The position numbers and the translations under genes are program-made. Below, piece by piece: positions 44,675 to 57,902 of a stretch of DNA of 64,000 bases. This stretch comes from Molossus alvarezi. Taxonomy: Eukaryota > Chordata > Mammalia > Chiroptera > Molossidae. The DNA is taken from NCBI GenBank assembly GCA_037176705.1, contig CM073895.1, positions 107,272,551 to 107,336,550 of the forward strand, given 5' to 3'. Positions within the stretch are counted from its first letter, which is position 1, and each line of letters starts with the position of its first letter. Under the pieces are notes generated by a model. It was not told where the DNA came from. It made no database searches and was given only the letters and a program-made list of their open reading frames with translations.

Positions 44675-46005
44675 ACTTCTTTCAAGATTTTTTTCTGTTT
44701 GGGCTTTCTGCAGTTTGAACATGATTTGTCTTGGTACAGATTTTTTTGGTATTCATCAAACTTTTCATGTTATTTGAGCTTCCTGGATTTGTACTTTGGT
44801 ATCTGTCATGTATTCTGGAAAATGTTTTGCTTTATAATTTCAAGATAGTTTTTTCTTTTTTTACTTTTTTCTTCCTTAATTCTCTCTGACATTCTACTTT
44901 CATGTGTACATTTAGAAATAATCCCACAGCTCTTGAATTTTGTTTTATTTATATTTTATTTCATTTTGACATCTCATCAAGTCATGTCTAGTCAGCTGAT
45001 CTGCCCATGAAAGAGCTCTATTTCCGTGATTACTCTTTCATAGAGTTCTCATGTCTCTGTTCAATTTCCCATTTGTTTTTGCATGCTGTCTACTTTGTCA
45101 TTAGAGCTCTTACTCTATCATAATCAGTTGAAGTAAATTTTTTGTTTGATAATTCCAACATCTGCAACATATTTGAGCCTGGATCTGGTGTCTACTTAGC
45201 CTCTTCAGACATTTTTTTCCTTTCTTATAGCATTGTAATTTTTGTAGAGCACCAGACATGATGTATAATAGGAACTGAGATAAACATTTAGTATAAGATT
45301 TTATGTTCTTCTTACTGTGGCTGTAGGTTCCAGAAGACTTAAATTACTCTGTTGCTGTTTATTTTGTCTTTACAGTCAACCTTGGTCTTCACTAAGCTCT
45401 TCTCAGAGAGCCTGTGCCTCACAGCTCTTTCATCTACAATCTGCTGTTATACTGGAACTCCATTGGTGTGGTGGTAAGGTATGGGGGAGGAGAAGCATTC
45501 TGTAATTTTATAATTAAATCTCAGTTGGCCTATTTTCTTTGGCTGTGATCCTTCCAATTATTTCATCGATTATTTTTTCTTGTTTAGGGCTGGAATGAGA
45601 AAAAATACCCTTCCCTTTAGTGAGATGAAACTAGTAGTCTTTACCCTCAGGGAACAGGCCTTTGTTATGAAGATCACTCTGGGCATATTACACAATGATT
45701 ATTCACATCTTTCCAGAGTCACAGGATGTTCTTTCAGACCTTTAACACTGAGAACTTTACAGGGTTTTATGAGATAAGAAACCCATGAAAACGTGGGGCT
45801 CCCCTAAGACTGTGACCTGCAGGAGTTTCTGACTCTTACACTTATTTAGACTTAGCCTTCAACAATTCATCAAAATACTGCTCTAGTGGCTTTTGGTCCC
45901 AGTATGCAAAGCTCAGCTCTGACTCTCTGATTTCACCCATCTCACCAGATTTCAGGTAGCAGTATACTCTGTGACTTCTTATCTTTGGTGAATCAAGAAA
46001 AGTCA
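44675..46005 (-). mobile_element. Ancient HAL1, 5' and ORF1 region
   Basis: Reading on the plus strand, the words TGGGCTTTCTGCAGTTTGAACATGATTTGTC, TTTGATAATTCCAACATCTGCAACATATTTGAG, ACCAGACATGATGTATAATAGGAACTGAG and CCTGCAGGAGTTTCTGACTCT follow the reverse complement of the old mammalian HAL1 family over more than 1 kb. It is far more diverged than the HAL1 copies at 1-690 and 12560-14717. Confidence 0.6.
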
Positions 46006-46177
46006 TAAATTTTCACTTTGTTCAACTTCTTGTGGTTAGAATGGGAGTGATGACTTACAAGCTCTTTTTACAAGTCTATACAAGATATTTTTAAAAGCAA
46101 TGTTCTACAAGAAATAAAAAAATAAATCCTTATACTTAACATGTACTGAACAGTGCATTATATCCTTTATTTTATTT

Positions 46178-46271
46178 ATTTTTTTGGTAACGTGCTCCTA
46201 GCGGGAACCGAACCAGGGACTCTCTGGTCTGCAGTCTGATGCTCCAACCACTGAGTCAAACTGGCCAGGGC
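46178..46271 (-). mobile_element. SINE head fragment
   Basis: Minus strand: GCCCTGGCCAGTTTGACTCAGTGGTTGGAGCATCAG...GGTTCCCGCTAGGAGCACGTTACC followed directly by an A/T-rich tail. The words TATCCTTTAT and TGTCCTTTAT flank it, an approximate duplication. Confidence 0.8.
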
Positions 46272-46289
46272 TAGTATGTCCTTTATATA

Positions 46290-48210
46290 TGATCTATTAT
46301 TTAAAAGATACAACAAGTCTATAAGATGGTTGTGAGGAGACCTAGTTTACAATATTGTATGCTTTTTATTAATTCATGTTACCTTGTGTTTCAGAAAACA
46401 TGGTCTCACATTTAAAAGGAAAAAAAGTATAAGGAAATATTTTATCCAGCAGAAAATATTTTGTTCAGCAGGACTAAACTATATTAATTACTGAAACAGT
46501 GTTTCACAAGCAGACTCCACATTGGGAAAAGGCCTTTACACTTCTATCAAACCTCTTTTTTTTTCTTCTGTTTGGTCTTAAATGAATTCCATTTAATTTA
46601 TACACCCCTAGAATAAGAATAGAATATTTTCTTTACAAAAAATGGCATTTATTTTTCAAAAAGGTCAATTGTGAGCAACTGGAAAAACTTGCTTTTTGAT
46701 TCAAATAAAAGGAAGTTTGATAAGACAATTGCCCAGACAAATAAATTGTTAATAACATGAGAACTGTACAAAAAATATGTTGCAACATATGGCACTGTAT
46801 TTTCTTGAGGAAAGCCTCCTAGGACCCCATATTCTGATAATAATCACAGAAGTAATTAGAGATGATGTTGGTTAATTTTCATGACTGCTTTCCATGCTCA
46901 CTGCAAAGACACAACCAAAGTACCTCCCACCCAGCTGGTGACCCAACAAGTTCACCTCTACAACTGGCTCCACTATTGCTGATTCTGGAGACCTGTCACA
47001 CACATTTCCAAGGATGAGATCAGAAAACAATTTATTTGAAGGCAAGTGAATGCATTGCTTTAACATAGCTGTCTAGCCCCTAAAGAAAAGCTCTGATGTT
47101 TGAGGAAAAGCAAAGTAAATGGAAGGTGGTCCTCAGGCAAATCTGAGTATGCGAAATTGGATTCACCAAGCAAGCAACTAAATAAAAGAATATGGAGCCC
47201 CATAAAAATGTTACTTTCATATTTATGTAAATTGTATCACACAAGTAAATTTAAGAAAGAGAAGGATAGCTAAGCTAAAAATTGTATTAAGGAACACTCA
47301 TATTAAAATGGTATATGGAATTAACCGCCATTGGGACCAGGCTGTTTTCAAGTGCTAAGGAAAGGTGTTCCTGGGAAGAGTGTGGACAGTGTTAATGCAG
47401 AACTTTGTGTTGCTGATACAGGGACGGGTCTGAGCAGGCCGACAGCACAGAACATGGAGATCAATTAGGGATAAAAAAAGAAAGAGGGGCAATTCCTCCA
47501 CTATTTCTAGCGAATAGTGGAGCAAGAGGGGAATGGTCTTAGGTGACAGAGGGTTTTGTTCTGTTAATTATGTTACAGGGTTTATCAGAAGTATTTTCTT
47601 CTGAAAGACTTGTATTCTTCTTATCCCTGTCATATTGGCATGTGAGGAGGTTCATGTCACTCAGAAGGTGTCCCGGCTTAATGCACACCACAGGGCTGCG
47701 AAGTGTACTCATGGGCCCTGGTCACTGGGCTGAGTGGTTTCCCAGGAACAGGGCCAAAAACCCATGAAAAACAGGGCCCCACTGAACTGCCTGTCTGGGA
47801 AAGCAGCAGAGGAAGCAGAATAAATTCTACAGACAAGGTCAAGGGAACCTTATTACAGAAAAGGTGTGCACTGAAACTTCTAAAGTTTGCCTGGAATTTT
47901 TTTCCTCCGGAAAAGTCATTCTTCTAATATTTACAGAGGCTGAAGCTTTAACCTGGCTAAATGCACTTTTGCTCTTTCCTTTCTCAGCTGTCATTAGGGA
48001 TTTATAACTAGCATCCATTTTCTGAAATGTTTCTTATGGTGGCTGTTTTTGGGAAGGCTGATTATTGTGAAGCCAGCAATGCACTCAAGTGGATGCTTGA
48101 TTATGTGCAGTAACAAGAGAGGGCAAGCAATGTAAACTACAGAAATGCCTTCTGTGATGTTTTTCCAGAACATATGCCTTTACAATTTTGCATAGTTTTT
48201 CCCTCCTTAA
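46290..48210. other. Unassigned intergenic sequence
   Basis: No gene or repeat recognised; short frames only. Confidence 0.45.
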
Positions 48211-48214
48211 AAAC

Positions 48215-48660
48215 TATTCCATTGTTTCTACCACCTCCAAGGTAAAAGCCAAAATTCCTAGCATGTCATTTCTGACCTGATCTACTATGTTTCCACTGGT
48301 TTCCATTCTCCAATCATACTAAGTCAATGGAGGTTCTTTCAGCTCTGTAGCTCTTGTATCTATGAGCTGAAGTGTGGCTGAAATTCCCTATTTCTCTTTT
48401 TTACCCAGCAAATGTTTACTCTCTCTTCCATGTGAAACTTGGACTCTGTGAATATTTTTTCTTCCTCTGGCTCAGTTCACTGGGAGATACTAATGAGCTC
48501 TATCTAGTCTACATTCTCTCCAATTTCCTACCTGTCTCAGTACTCATGGCACTGTGGAATAATTGCCTACTTACATAGACAAAGGTGTAATCTACGTGAG
48601 GCCAGGGAGCAGTTGGAATTTTCGGGATCGCAAACAGCAGCATAATAAATGTAAGTGATT
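48215..48660 (+). repeat. L2-like ancient LINE fragment
   Basis: CCACCTCCAAGGTAAAAGCCAAAATTCCTAGCATGTCATT...GACCTGATCTACT resembles the L2 3' segment (AAGGTAAAATCCAAACTCCTTAGCATGGCATTCAAGGCC...), with ACCTGTCTCAGTACTCATGG and GAGGCCAGGGAGCAG later in the expected order. Diverged. Confidence 0.5.
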
Positions 48661-49954
48661 GAGGGCCTGAGTTACAGAAAGAAAGAAGGATCAGAAGACT
48701 GCGTGGAAACAGACACTCTGGGATTTTTTACAGGGACTAATACACACAGTACAAAATATCCCAAGTATATTCATAGTTGCCATTGCATATGTGCACCCCA
48801 GAGTCACAGAGACAGAGAGAACATCTGCATGGTTACCCTCCCTGAACAGTTCAATTTCCAACCACCTGACAAGTGACTTCCAGGGAGAAAGAATTCACTG
48901 TCTCACAAGGAAGAAGATTCCATTCTTGAACACTTCCAACTGTTAGACACTTTTTAATTGTTTGTTCTAAATATCAACCCCATATCTTTTTCTCTGTTCA
49001 TCCAGCTCTTTCCCCCAATCTGGGAGGTAAAAATAAAGTTAATATAATTTCACATAAGAAATCATTAAATATTGGCAAGTTATGAGGAAGTTGCCTACCA
49101 TCACTAAGACAGCTTTATTTTCTATAACCTTTCAAAGGAGCCACCTCACAGAGTCAAATCAAGGGTCATGAATGCCCAGGAGAAGTCTGGGGCAGAGAGA
49201 AAAACTAAAGTGAGGTGGATATGCCATTCTCTTCCTAGGTTTTGTTTCCAAATGCCAACAGTAATTGAGAAAATTGTGCTAGGTGTTTCTCGAAGGAAAG
49301 TGGTAAGGCGTGACTCTGGTAAAGCAGGAAGAAATAACTTACTTTGAGAATAAAAGTAATACCCACAGTTTGGAAGGGGAGATATTGTATGTTCAGGGAG
49401 AGAGACAGGAGCCTGTCCCTGGCAACACCTTGGGAAAGAAGCCAGTCCTTCGAAAGAAGAGGCACTTTGGTCTTCACATTGGTGGGAAATGGAGCAGAAT
49501 GGTAGCTATGACAACAAGACCTACCTAGTACCTTGGATCTATTCATTAATCTGAGGGGAAAAGGCCCAAGCTTGACTGAGTTTAAAATCCCCTCTATCTT
49601 AGAAAGATGGGACCTTAAAATTAAAATGCATATTTCAGGCATGCTTGGGTTCTTACAACAGAATTAACAATCATTTAAATACTTTGAATAAAATAAATAG
49701 GGTATTAGCATAGCAAGTAAGAGGTGAGAAAAGGCCTCTCTGAGAATATGTTTAACCTCAGATTTGAAAGACATGAGTCAGCAGTGTAAAGAGCTGGAGA
49801 AAAAAACCGTCAGCACGGGCCTGTCAGATGAAGAATTGAGTGCTTGTAAGCACTGAAAAATGACCAGTGAGGCTAAAACACAGTGAACTGAGGGGAAGAG
49901 ACAAGAGATGTGGATGGCAAAGAACAGTCTATGCAGTGCTTTCCAGACTGTGTT
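48661..49954. other. Unassigned intergenic sequence, left flank of L1 F
   Basis: No gene recognised. The part from about 49700, together with 56141-56260 beyond L1 F, reads as one continuous sequence that L1 F interrupted. Confidence 0.45.
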
Positions 49955-50189
49955 AAGAAATTTGGATTTTGATTCGGATTATGGTGGCGGAGTAAATGGA
50001 AGCTACATAGACCATCTCCCAGGACCAAACTGGATTTACAACGAAAATAAAGACAAATCATCAGGAAGGGGCAACCGAAAGACACCTTGGAGGACCACAT
50101 AACCAGGGGCACTGACTCAATCCTGGTAGGCTTGCAAGGACGTGAGAGTGGGCCGGGAGCCCACAGTCTGCAGCAGCCAGGGCTGAGAC

Positions 50190-50530
50190 CAGCAGACTCG
50201 GCCGGAACCAGGGGACTCGGCGGGAAGCTGCTGCCACCTCGGCTGAGTCTTCCAAACATTGCTGCATGCTAAGCCCTCAACTGGTGCCACACGAACAGGC
50301 TGGGACCAGGGGACTTGGCGGGAAGCTGCTGCTGCCTTGGTTGTGACCCTGGCTGAGCCTGCGAACTCAGCTGCGTGTTAAGACCTCGGCTGATGCCACA
50401 CGGACTCAGCTGGGACCAGGGGACACTGCTGGAAGCTGCAGCGACCGCAACTGAGTCCTGTGGCTTAAGATGAGTGCTTTGCTCTCGGCTGGTGCCACAG
50501 ACTTGGCCGCCCTTGGCTAGAAGCAGCACA
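50190..50530 (+). repeat. Tandem repeats of about 98-110 bp in the L1 F 5' UTR
   Basis: About three units marked by ACCAGGGGAC at 50207, 50305 and 50415, each followed by a GGAAGCTGC word and a GCTGRTGCCACA word. The equivalent part of L1 C and L1 G is single-copy, and the units differ from the 73-bp array of L1 A. Confidence 0.8.
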
Positions 50531-51119
50531 CTTGGGTAAAAATTCCCAGGTGGCTCCACGACGCAGAGTCTAGACAGAGGCTAAATTGGCAGCAGCCACT
50601 CACCTTGGGCTCCTGCAGAGGGAAGGCAGACTGGACTGAAACTGTGTGGGGACACTAGGGTTTTGGAGGGTGCTAAGAGCTTTTGCTGAGTGCAGCCACG
50701 CAGGACTGTGGTCATCTTACTCCTTCCCAGGGCCCCGGGAAGATGCAGCGGCCCTTCCCACAGAGATTCAACCCCACCTGGTGGCCACTGAAATGGTAAA
50801 TGAGGCCCATTAACAACCAGCAGCTGCCCGACCCTCAGGAAATCCTCTTACACTGAGCACCTGAGGAAGTTTTTCAGGCAACTCAGAAACCAAGGTTCTT
50901 CAGGTGACGTCTACTAATAGCCTCCAGGCAAAAAAGCTAGAGGATAACTACCATTCCCTGGTCTAGCAACAATAACCAGAAAAGCTAAGACTTGACAGTG
51001 GTGTTTAGAGTGGGTGCTCCCTGGCTCATCCAAACCCAGGACAGGAAGCCACAAACAGCAGAACACCAACACAAACACGAAAAATTTGGCAGACTCCAAA
51101 GCCCACTGTGATAGCCAAA

Positions 51120-52010
51120 ATGGTGAAAAACAGAAACAAAAGCCAAATGAAAGAACAAGAGACCTCTACCAAAGATGAAATAAATGAGGTGCAGTTAAGC
51201 AAGTTAACAGAACTAGAATTTAGAGCTATGATGTTGAGGAAGTACATGAGCACCATGAGTAAAGACAACGAAATGTTGAAAATCGATGAAATGTTGAAAA
51301 TCAACCAGTTGGAAATTAAAAACCACCAGGAAGAAATGAGGAATGACATATGAGAAATGAAAAACACATTGAAAGGTAAAAAGGAGAGTAGAGGAAGTTG
51401 AGGACCGGATCAATAAATTAGAAGATGGGTAGAAAAAAGTCAACAAATCAAAAAACCAAAAGGAAAAAATGATTAAAAAACAGGAGGACAGCTTAAGAGA
51501 ACTGTGGGACAACAGGAAATGTAATAATATTCACATCATAGGAGTCCCCAAAGAAGAAAATGAGCAAGGGTTAGAGAATATACTCAAAGAAATAGTAACA
51601 GAAAACTTCCCTAATTTGGTGAAGAAGGCATTCAAGTTCAAGAAGCACAGAGAGCCCCAAGTATGAAGAACCCAAACAGGCCCACACCAAGACACATAGT
51701 AATTAAACTGCCAAAAATTAAAGACAAAGAGAGAATCCTAAAAGCAGCAAGAGATAAGCAACAGGTTACCTACAAAGAAAACCTCATAATGCTCTCAGCT
51801 GACTTCTCACAAGAAACACTACAGGCCAGAAGGGAATGGCATGAAGTAATCAAGGTCATGAAAAACAAAAATTTGAATCCAAGACTATTCTACCCGGCAA
51901 CGCAATCATTCAAAATAGGTCAAATAAAGAGCTTCCCAGACAAAAAAAGGCTAAGGGAATATATTAGCACCAAACCAGCAGTGCAAGAAATGTTAAAAGG
52001 ACTGCTGTAA
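51120..52010 (+). pseudogene. L1 F ORF1, broken
   Basis: ATG at 51120 (MVKNRNKSQMKEQE). The coiled coil is open to a TGA at 51351-51353, where the intact copy has TCA. Frame changes follow, with RRM words (NNIHIIGVPKEENEQ, VTENFPNLVKK) in 51469-51666 and the C-terminal domain (RILKAARDKQQVTYKE, SFPDKKRLREY) in 51663-52010. Confidence 0.85.
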
Positions 52011-52055
52011 TTAGCAGGAGAAATGAGAAGAAAAAGAGAACAATACTGAACAAAA

Positions 52056-55000
52056 ATGGCAATAAACAAGTACATATCAATAATCACCATAAATGTAAAA
52101 GGATTGAATGCTCCCATAAAAAGACACAGAGTAGTTGATTGGATAAAAAAGCATGACTCATCTATATATTGATTGCAAGAGACCCACCGCACAACAAAAG
52201 ACACACATAGCTTGAAAGTGAGTAGATAAAAAAAACTCTTCCAAGCAAACGAAAAGGAGAAAAAAGCTGGGGTAGCAGTACTCATATCTGATAAAATAGA
52301 TTTCAAAATGAAGGCCATAACTAGAGACAAAGAAGGCCACTACATAATATTGAAAGGATCTATCCAACAGGAAGATATAACCTTGATAAACATATATGCA
52401 CCCAATTTAGGAGCACCTAAATATATTAAAAATCTTCTGGATAACTTCAAAAGAGAAATCGATAGCAATACAATCATAACAGGGGACTTCAACACCCCGT
52501 TGACATCACTGGATAGATCCTCTAGTTAAAAAATTAGCAAGGAAACAGAGACTCTAAATGAAGCACTAGACCAAATGGATTTAATAGATATCTACAGAGA
52601 ATTACACCCCAAAACTACAGAATTCACATTCTTCTCAAGTGCACATGCGACATTCTCAAAGACATACCATATGTTAGGGCACAAACTAAGGCTGTACAAG
52701 TTCAAGAAGACTGAAATCATATCAAGCATCTTCTCAGATCACAATGGCATGAAACTAGAAATCTATTGCAAGAAGAACATACAAAGACGTTTGAACACCT
52801 GGAAGCTAAATAGCACGTTATTAAACAATGTGTTGGTCACTGAGGAGATCAAGGAAGAAATCAAAAACATCCTGGAAACCAATGAAAATGAAGACACAAC
52901 AACACAAAATCTATGGGATGCAGTGAAAGCAGTTCTGAGAGGGAAGTTCATAGCACTACAGGCCTACTTCAAAAACAAGAAAAATCTCTAATAGATTATC
53001 TAACCTCACAACTTAAAGAACTAGAGAGCAAACAAAAAGAAAACCCCAGAGCAAGAAAATAGTAAAGATCAGAGCAGAAATAAATGACATAGAATCCAAA
53101 CAAAAAAAATACAAAGGATCAATGAAACAAAGAGCTGGTTTTTCAAAAAGATAAACAAGATTGATGGACCCTTAGCTAGACCCACCAAGAAACAAAGAGA
53201 GAGAACCCAAATACATAAAATCAGAAATGAAAGAGAGGTAACAACTGACACAACAGAAATACAAAAGATCATTAACAACTACTATGAAGAATTATATGGC
53301 AACAAATTCGACAATCTAAGTGAAATGGACAATTTTTGAGAAACACATAGTCTCCCAAAACTGGATCAGGAAGAGATAGAAAACTTGAACAGACCAATAA
53401 CAACAGAAGAAATTGAAGATGTAATCAAAACTCTCCCAGCCAACAAATGCCCAGGCCCGGTGGCTTCACGGGGGAGTTTTAAAGAACATTCAAAGAATAA
53501 CTAATACCCATTCTCCTTGAAATATTTCAAAAAATTCAAGAAGAAGGAACACTTCCAAACTCATTTTATGAGGCCAGAATAATTCTAATTCCAAAACCAG
53601 AAAAAGACACAACAAAGAAAGAAAACTACAGGCCAATATCTCTGATGAACATAGATGCCAAAATTCTGAACAAAATACTAGAGAATCGGATCCAGATATA
53701 AACCAAAAAAATTATCCACCATGACAAAGTGGGATTTATCCCAGGGATGCAAGGCTGGTACAATATATGCAAATCAATAAATATGATACACCACATAAAT
53801 AAAATGAAGAATAAAAATCACATGATCATGTCAATAGATGCCAAAAGAGTCTTCGACAAAATCCAGCATCCATTTCTGATAAAAACGCTCAGCAATGTGG
53901 GAATAGAGGGATCATATCTAGACATAATAAAGGCCATATATGAAAGACCTACAGCCAACTCCATACTCAATGGGCAAAAACTAAAAGAATTTCCCTTGAG
54001 AACAGGAAAAGACAAGGATGCCCACTTTCGCCACTCTTATTTAACATAGTACTGGAAGTCTTAGCTAGCAATCAGAGAGGAAGAAAAAGTAAAAGGGATC
54101 TAAATTGGAAAGAAGAAAGTGAAATTGTCATTATTTGCAGATGACATGATACTATACATAGAAAACCCCAAAGATTTCATCAAAAGTTTACTAGACTTAA
54201 TAAATGAATTTGGCAAAGCAGCATGTTACAAAATGAACGTCAAGAAATTGATGGCATTCCTATACACCAATGATGAACTCACAGAAAGAGAAACTAAGAA
54301 AACAATCCCATTTCCCATTGAGGCAAAAAAATTAAAATACCTAGGAATAAACTTAACCAAAGAAATAAAGGACCTATTTGCAGAAAATTACAGGTCATTG
54401 AAAAAAGAAATAGAGGAAGGTATAAAAAAGTGGACGCACAAACCCTGTTCATGGATTGGGAGAATTAACATCATTAAAATGTCCATATTACCCAAAGCAA
54501 TCTATAGATACAACGCAATCCCCATCAAAATACCAATGGCATACTTCACAGAATTAGAAAAAGTAGTTCAAAAGTTTATATAAAACCAAAAAAGACCTCG
54601 AATAGCCACAGCAATCTTGAAAAGAAAGGACAAAGTTGAAGGGATCACATTACCAGATTTCAGGTTATACTACAAAGCCAGTGTAATCAAAACAGCCTGG
54701 TACTGGCACAAGAACAGGCATATAGACCAGTGGAACAGAACAGAGAACCCAGAAATGGAACCAAGGCAATATGCTCAATTAATATTTGACAAAGGTGGCA
54801 AATGCATACAGTGGAGTAAGGACAGCCTCATTAATAAATGGTGCTGGGAAAATTGGACAGCTACTTGCAGAAAAGTGAAACTAGACCATCAACTTACACC
54901 TTACACAAGAATAAACTCAAAATGGTTAAAAGGTTTAAATATGACTCATAAATCCATAACAATCTTAGAAGAAACTGTAGGCAACAAAATTTCCGACATC

Positions 55001-55889
55001 ATACGCAGCAGAATTTTCACTGACACATCACCTAAGGCAATAGAAACAAAGGAGAAAATGAATACATGGGACTACATCAAACTAAAAAGCTTCTGCACAG
55101 CGAAAGATACAATCATCAAAACGGAAAGGCTACCCACTTTATGGGAGAGCACAATTACCAATGATATATCAAATAAGGGGTTAATTTCCAATACATATAG
55201 AGTGCTCATACAACTCCACACAAGGAAGACAAATAACCCAATTAAAAAATGGGTAGAGGAATGAAATAGAGACCTCTCCAAACAGGATGTCCAACTGGCT
55301 AAGAGACATATGAAGAAGTTTTCATCATCACTAATCATCAGAGAGATGCAAATTAAAACAACAATGAGGTATCACCTCACACCTGTCAGAATGGTCGACA
55401 TCAACAAATTATCAAACAACAAGTGTTGGCGAGGGTGTAGAGAAAGGGGGACTCTAGTGCACTGTTGGTGGGAATGCAGACTGGTGCAGCCACTATGGAA
55501 AACAATATGGTGTTACCATATGGAAAACAATATGGTGTTACGTCAAAAAATTAAGAATTGAACTTCCATTTGACCCAGTGATCCCACTTCTAGGAATATA
55601 CCCTAAGAAGCCTGAAACACCAATCAGAAAGAATATATGTACCCCCATGTTCATAGCAGCACTATTTACAATAGCTAAGATCTGGAAACAGCCCAAGTGT
55701 CCAGCAGTTGACAAATGGATAAAAAAGCCGTGGTACATATACACAATGGAGTACTACACAGCTGTAAGAAAGAAAGATCTCTTATTCTTTGAGACTACAT
55801 GGAGGGACCTGGATAGTATCATCCTAATTGGAACAAGCCAAACATAGAAAGACAAGTTTCATATGATCTCATGTATTTGTGGAATATAA
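52056..55889 (+). pseudogene. L1 F ORF2, broken
   Basis: ATG at 52056 ([11 protein letters not shown]). The endonuclease has a stop at about 52171 (Cys to stop) and another at 52527-52529, with GDFNTPL and SDHNGMKL preserved. A frameshift occurs near 52975; RT blocks follow with [20 protein letters not shown] (53729-54049) and FADD at 54134-54145. The connection region and C-terminus (54617-55264, 55310-55561, 55578-55847) contain [18 protein letters not shown] and [16 protein letters not shown] 25-bp tandem duplication at 55494-55541 shifts the C-terminal frame. Confidence 0.85.
55494..55541 (+). repeat. 25-bp tandem duplication inside L1 F ORF2
   Basis: TATGGAAAACAATATGGTGTTAC occurs at 55494-55516 and again at 55519-55541; the other L1 copies have it once. 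Confidence 0.9.
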
Positions 55890-56140
55890 TGAACATAACA
55901 GTCTGTGGAATGGGGTAGTTTCAGAGATGTGGAAGTGGGGTACAGACTGACAATCCCCAGAAGAGGGAGTTGTAGGGGAGAGATAAACCACAGAACTTAT
56001 ATGCATGTATGCATAAACAATGGACATGGACAACAAACTGAGGAAAGGACAGGGAGGGAGGGACAGGAGGGAATTCGTGGGGCGAAAAAGAGAAACATCT
56101 GTAACAAATTTAATTAATAAAAAAAAGAAATTTGGATTTT

Positions 56141-56667
56141 ACTTGGACTGCAATGGGAGTTTTTTAAGTATGAAACTAGTTTGTCTTTTAAAACCACAAT
56201 TCTGACTATTGTAGGAGACTGGATATCTCCTGGTTTCTAGCCTGTGAAACAGGGTAAACACTGGTACCAGTTACTGAGCTGGAAAAACAACATGAAGGGC
56301 AGGATTAGAGGAGAAAAACAATATCTACGATATCTACATTAGGTTTAGAAATTTCCAGGAGATGATTGTAGAGTGTTTGTGTATTTGAAATGATTTTATG
56401 TTCTACTTCTGGCTCTAACATCTTATCAGTACAAATCCATAAGCCCTTCCTATGTTAGTGAAGGACAAACATCTTATAGGAATCAGCCTATGAGGCTGCT
56501 TAATGTGAAAATACATAAAGGTTAGCTAGAGATTTGGTAGTAAGGCTTTTTCCAAATATCTAGACCATCTTATTGTTAAAAGCACAACTCAAAATCATTT
56601 TAAATTCAGTGATGTTTATATGAGATGTAGAGAGTTTATTCTCTTCAATTAGATCATGGTTGTTTTA
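56141..56667. other. Unassigned sequence, right flank of L1 F
   Basis: The first part continues the sequence left of L1 F; nothing else recognised. Confidence 0.4.
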
Positions 56668-56990
56668 GTTAGTTTAGGATGCTGTATTAAATCACCACAG
56701 ACTGGGTGCCTTGAACAGCAACAATCTATTTTTCATGGCTCTGGAGGCTGAAGTCTGAGATCAAGGTACCACATAGCTGCATTCTTGATGAGGACCCTCT
56801 GCATGGTTGTGACCTTCACATGGTGAAGAGAGAGAAATCATCTCTCTCATGTCTCTTCTTACGAAGGTACTAATCTTATTTATGAGGGCTCCACATTCCA
56901 AACCTAATTACTTCCAAAGACCCTGAGTCTAAATACCATCACATTGGGGATTTTAGCTTTGACATAAGAATTGCTGGTAGAACACATACG
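56668..56990 (-). mobile_element. MaLR-type (MST/MLT1-like) LTR
   Basis: AGTTAGTTTAGGATGCTGTATTAAATCACCACAGACTGGGTG, CTCTGGAGGCTGAAGTCTGAGATCAAGGTACC, CACATGGTGAAGAG, TTATGAGGGCTCCA and ACCTAATTACTTCC follow the reverse complement of MaLR LTRs. Confidence 0.6.
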
Positions 56991-57902
56991 TTCAATGATA
57001 AAAACAAAAAACAAAACAAAACATTGTCCAATAAAGGACCCTCTTATTTATTTAATATATTTATATCCTTTTATTCTCATTCTGCACTTTAATTTGTTTT
57101 TGTTCTCAATAGTCATTCATTCTAAAGTGTTTAAAACATATTTCCTCAGGTGTCCTTGTAAAACATGCAATATCATTTTACATGCATACATCAATGCCAT
57201 TACACTTGACTAACTGATTTTCACTCTGGTAACCCATGCTGTTTTTCAGGTCTATCATGTTGCTATGCTGCTGTCTGTCCCTGTGCCTCCAAGTGCTGAA
57301 CAGTGTTTATAGTGAGCACCAAGTATTAGTTACCTAACTGCCTCCAAAGTCCACTTCCCACAAACAGTTCTGTAGTGTATACTCCAGTGTATGTTTTTTA
57401 ATGAGTACACATGAGAATTTCCCTGAAACATATACCTAGGAAGGACGATGCTGGGTCACACTGTATTTTTATTTCCAGTTTGACTAAATCCTGACAGACT
57501 GCTCTTTGGAATGTCTGCAACAGTCCACAGTCCCACAGTGTGTACCTTTACATCTCCAAAAGATTTGAGGAAAGCAACTTGCCTTATTCATCATTCTGTT
57601 ATGATTTTTCAGCACCTGTCATATAGTCCCAGCTCAAAACATGTATAAACTTCAGCCAGAAAACCTAGTCCACAGAAATAGAGGGAACATTGTATGTAAA
57701 TATTTGAATGATCTAATTTCCAAAATAACACTTTTCATTAAGTAAGAATATAGTCTGAACATTACTGCAGTTTTTTTTCTTTTTAAACTTAACTTTGTTT
57801 TAGTTCACATTCTAATATATGAAAATTACTATCAGTATTGCTTTTACTCCTCTATTGGGTTTTTTGAGGTGAATTACTAACACAACAAAACTTTATTTCA
57901 GG
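56991..57902 (-). other. AT-rich sequence with a probable ancient L1 segment
   Basis: 57420-57560 (ACGATGCTGGGTCACACTGTA...CTCTTTGGAATGTCTGCAACAGTCCACAGTCCC) resembles diverged minus-strand L1M 3' sequence. The rest is unassigned. Confidence 0.35.

Larger units (their letters stand above)
49971..56124 (+). mobile_element. L1 element F, full length, with 16-bp target-site duplication
   Basis: About 6.15 kb between copies of AAGAAATTTGGATTTT (49955-49970 and 56125-56140). It begins TATGGTGGCGGAGTAAATGG and has a 1.15-kb 5' UTR with roughly 100-bp tandem repeats, broken ORF1 (51120-52010), ORF2 (52056-55889) and a G-rich 3' UTR of the AACAAACTGAGGAAAGGACAG type with an AATTAATAAAAAA tail. Confidence 0.95.
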
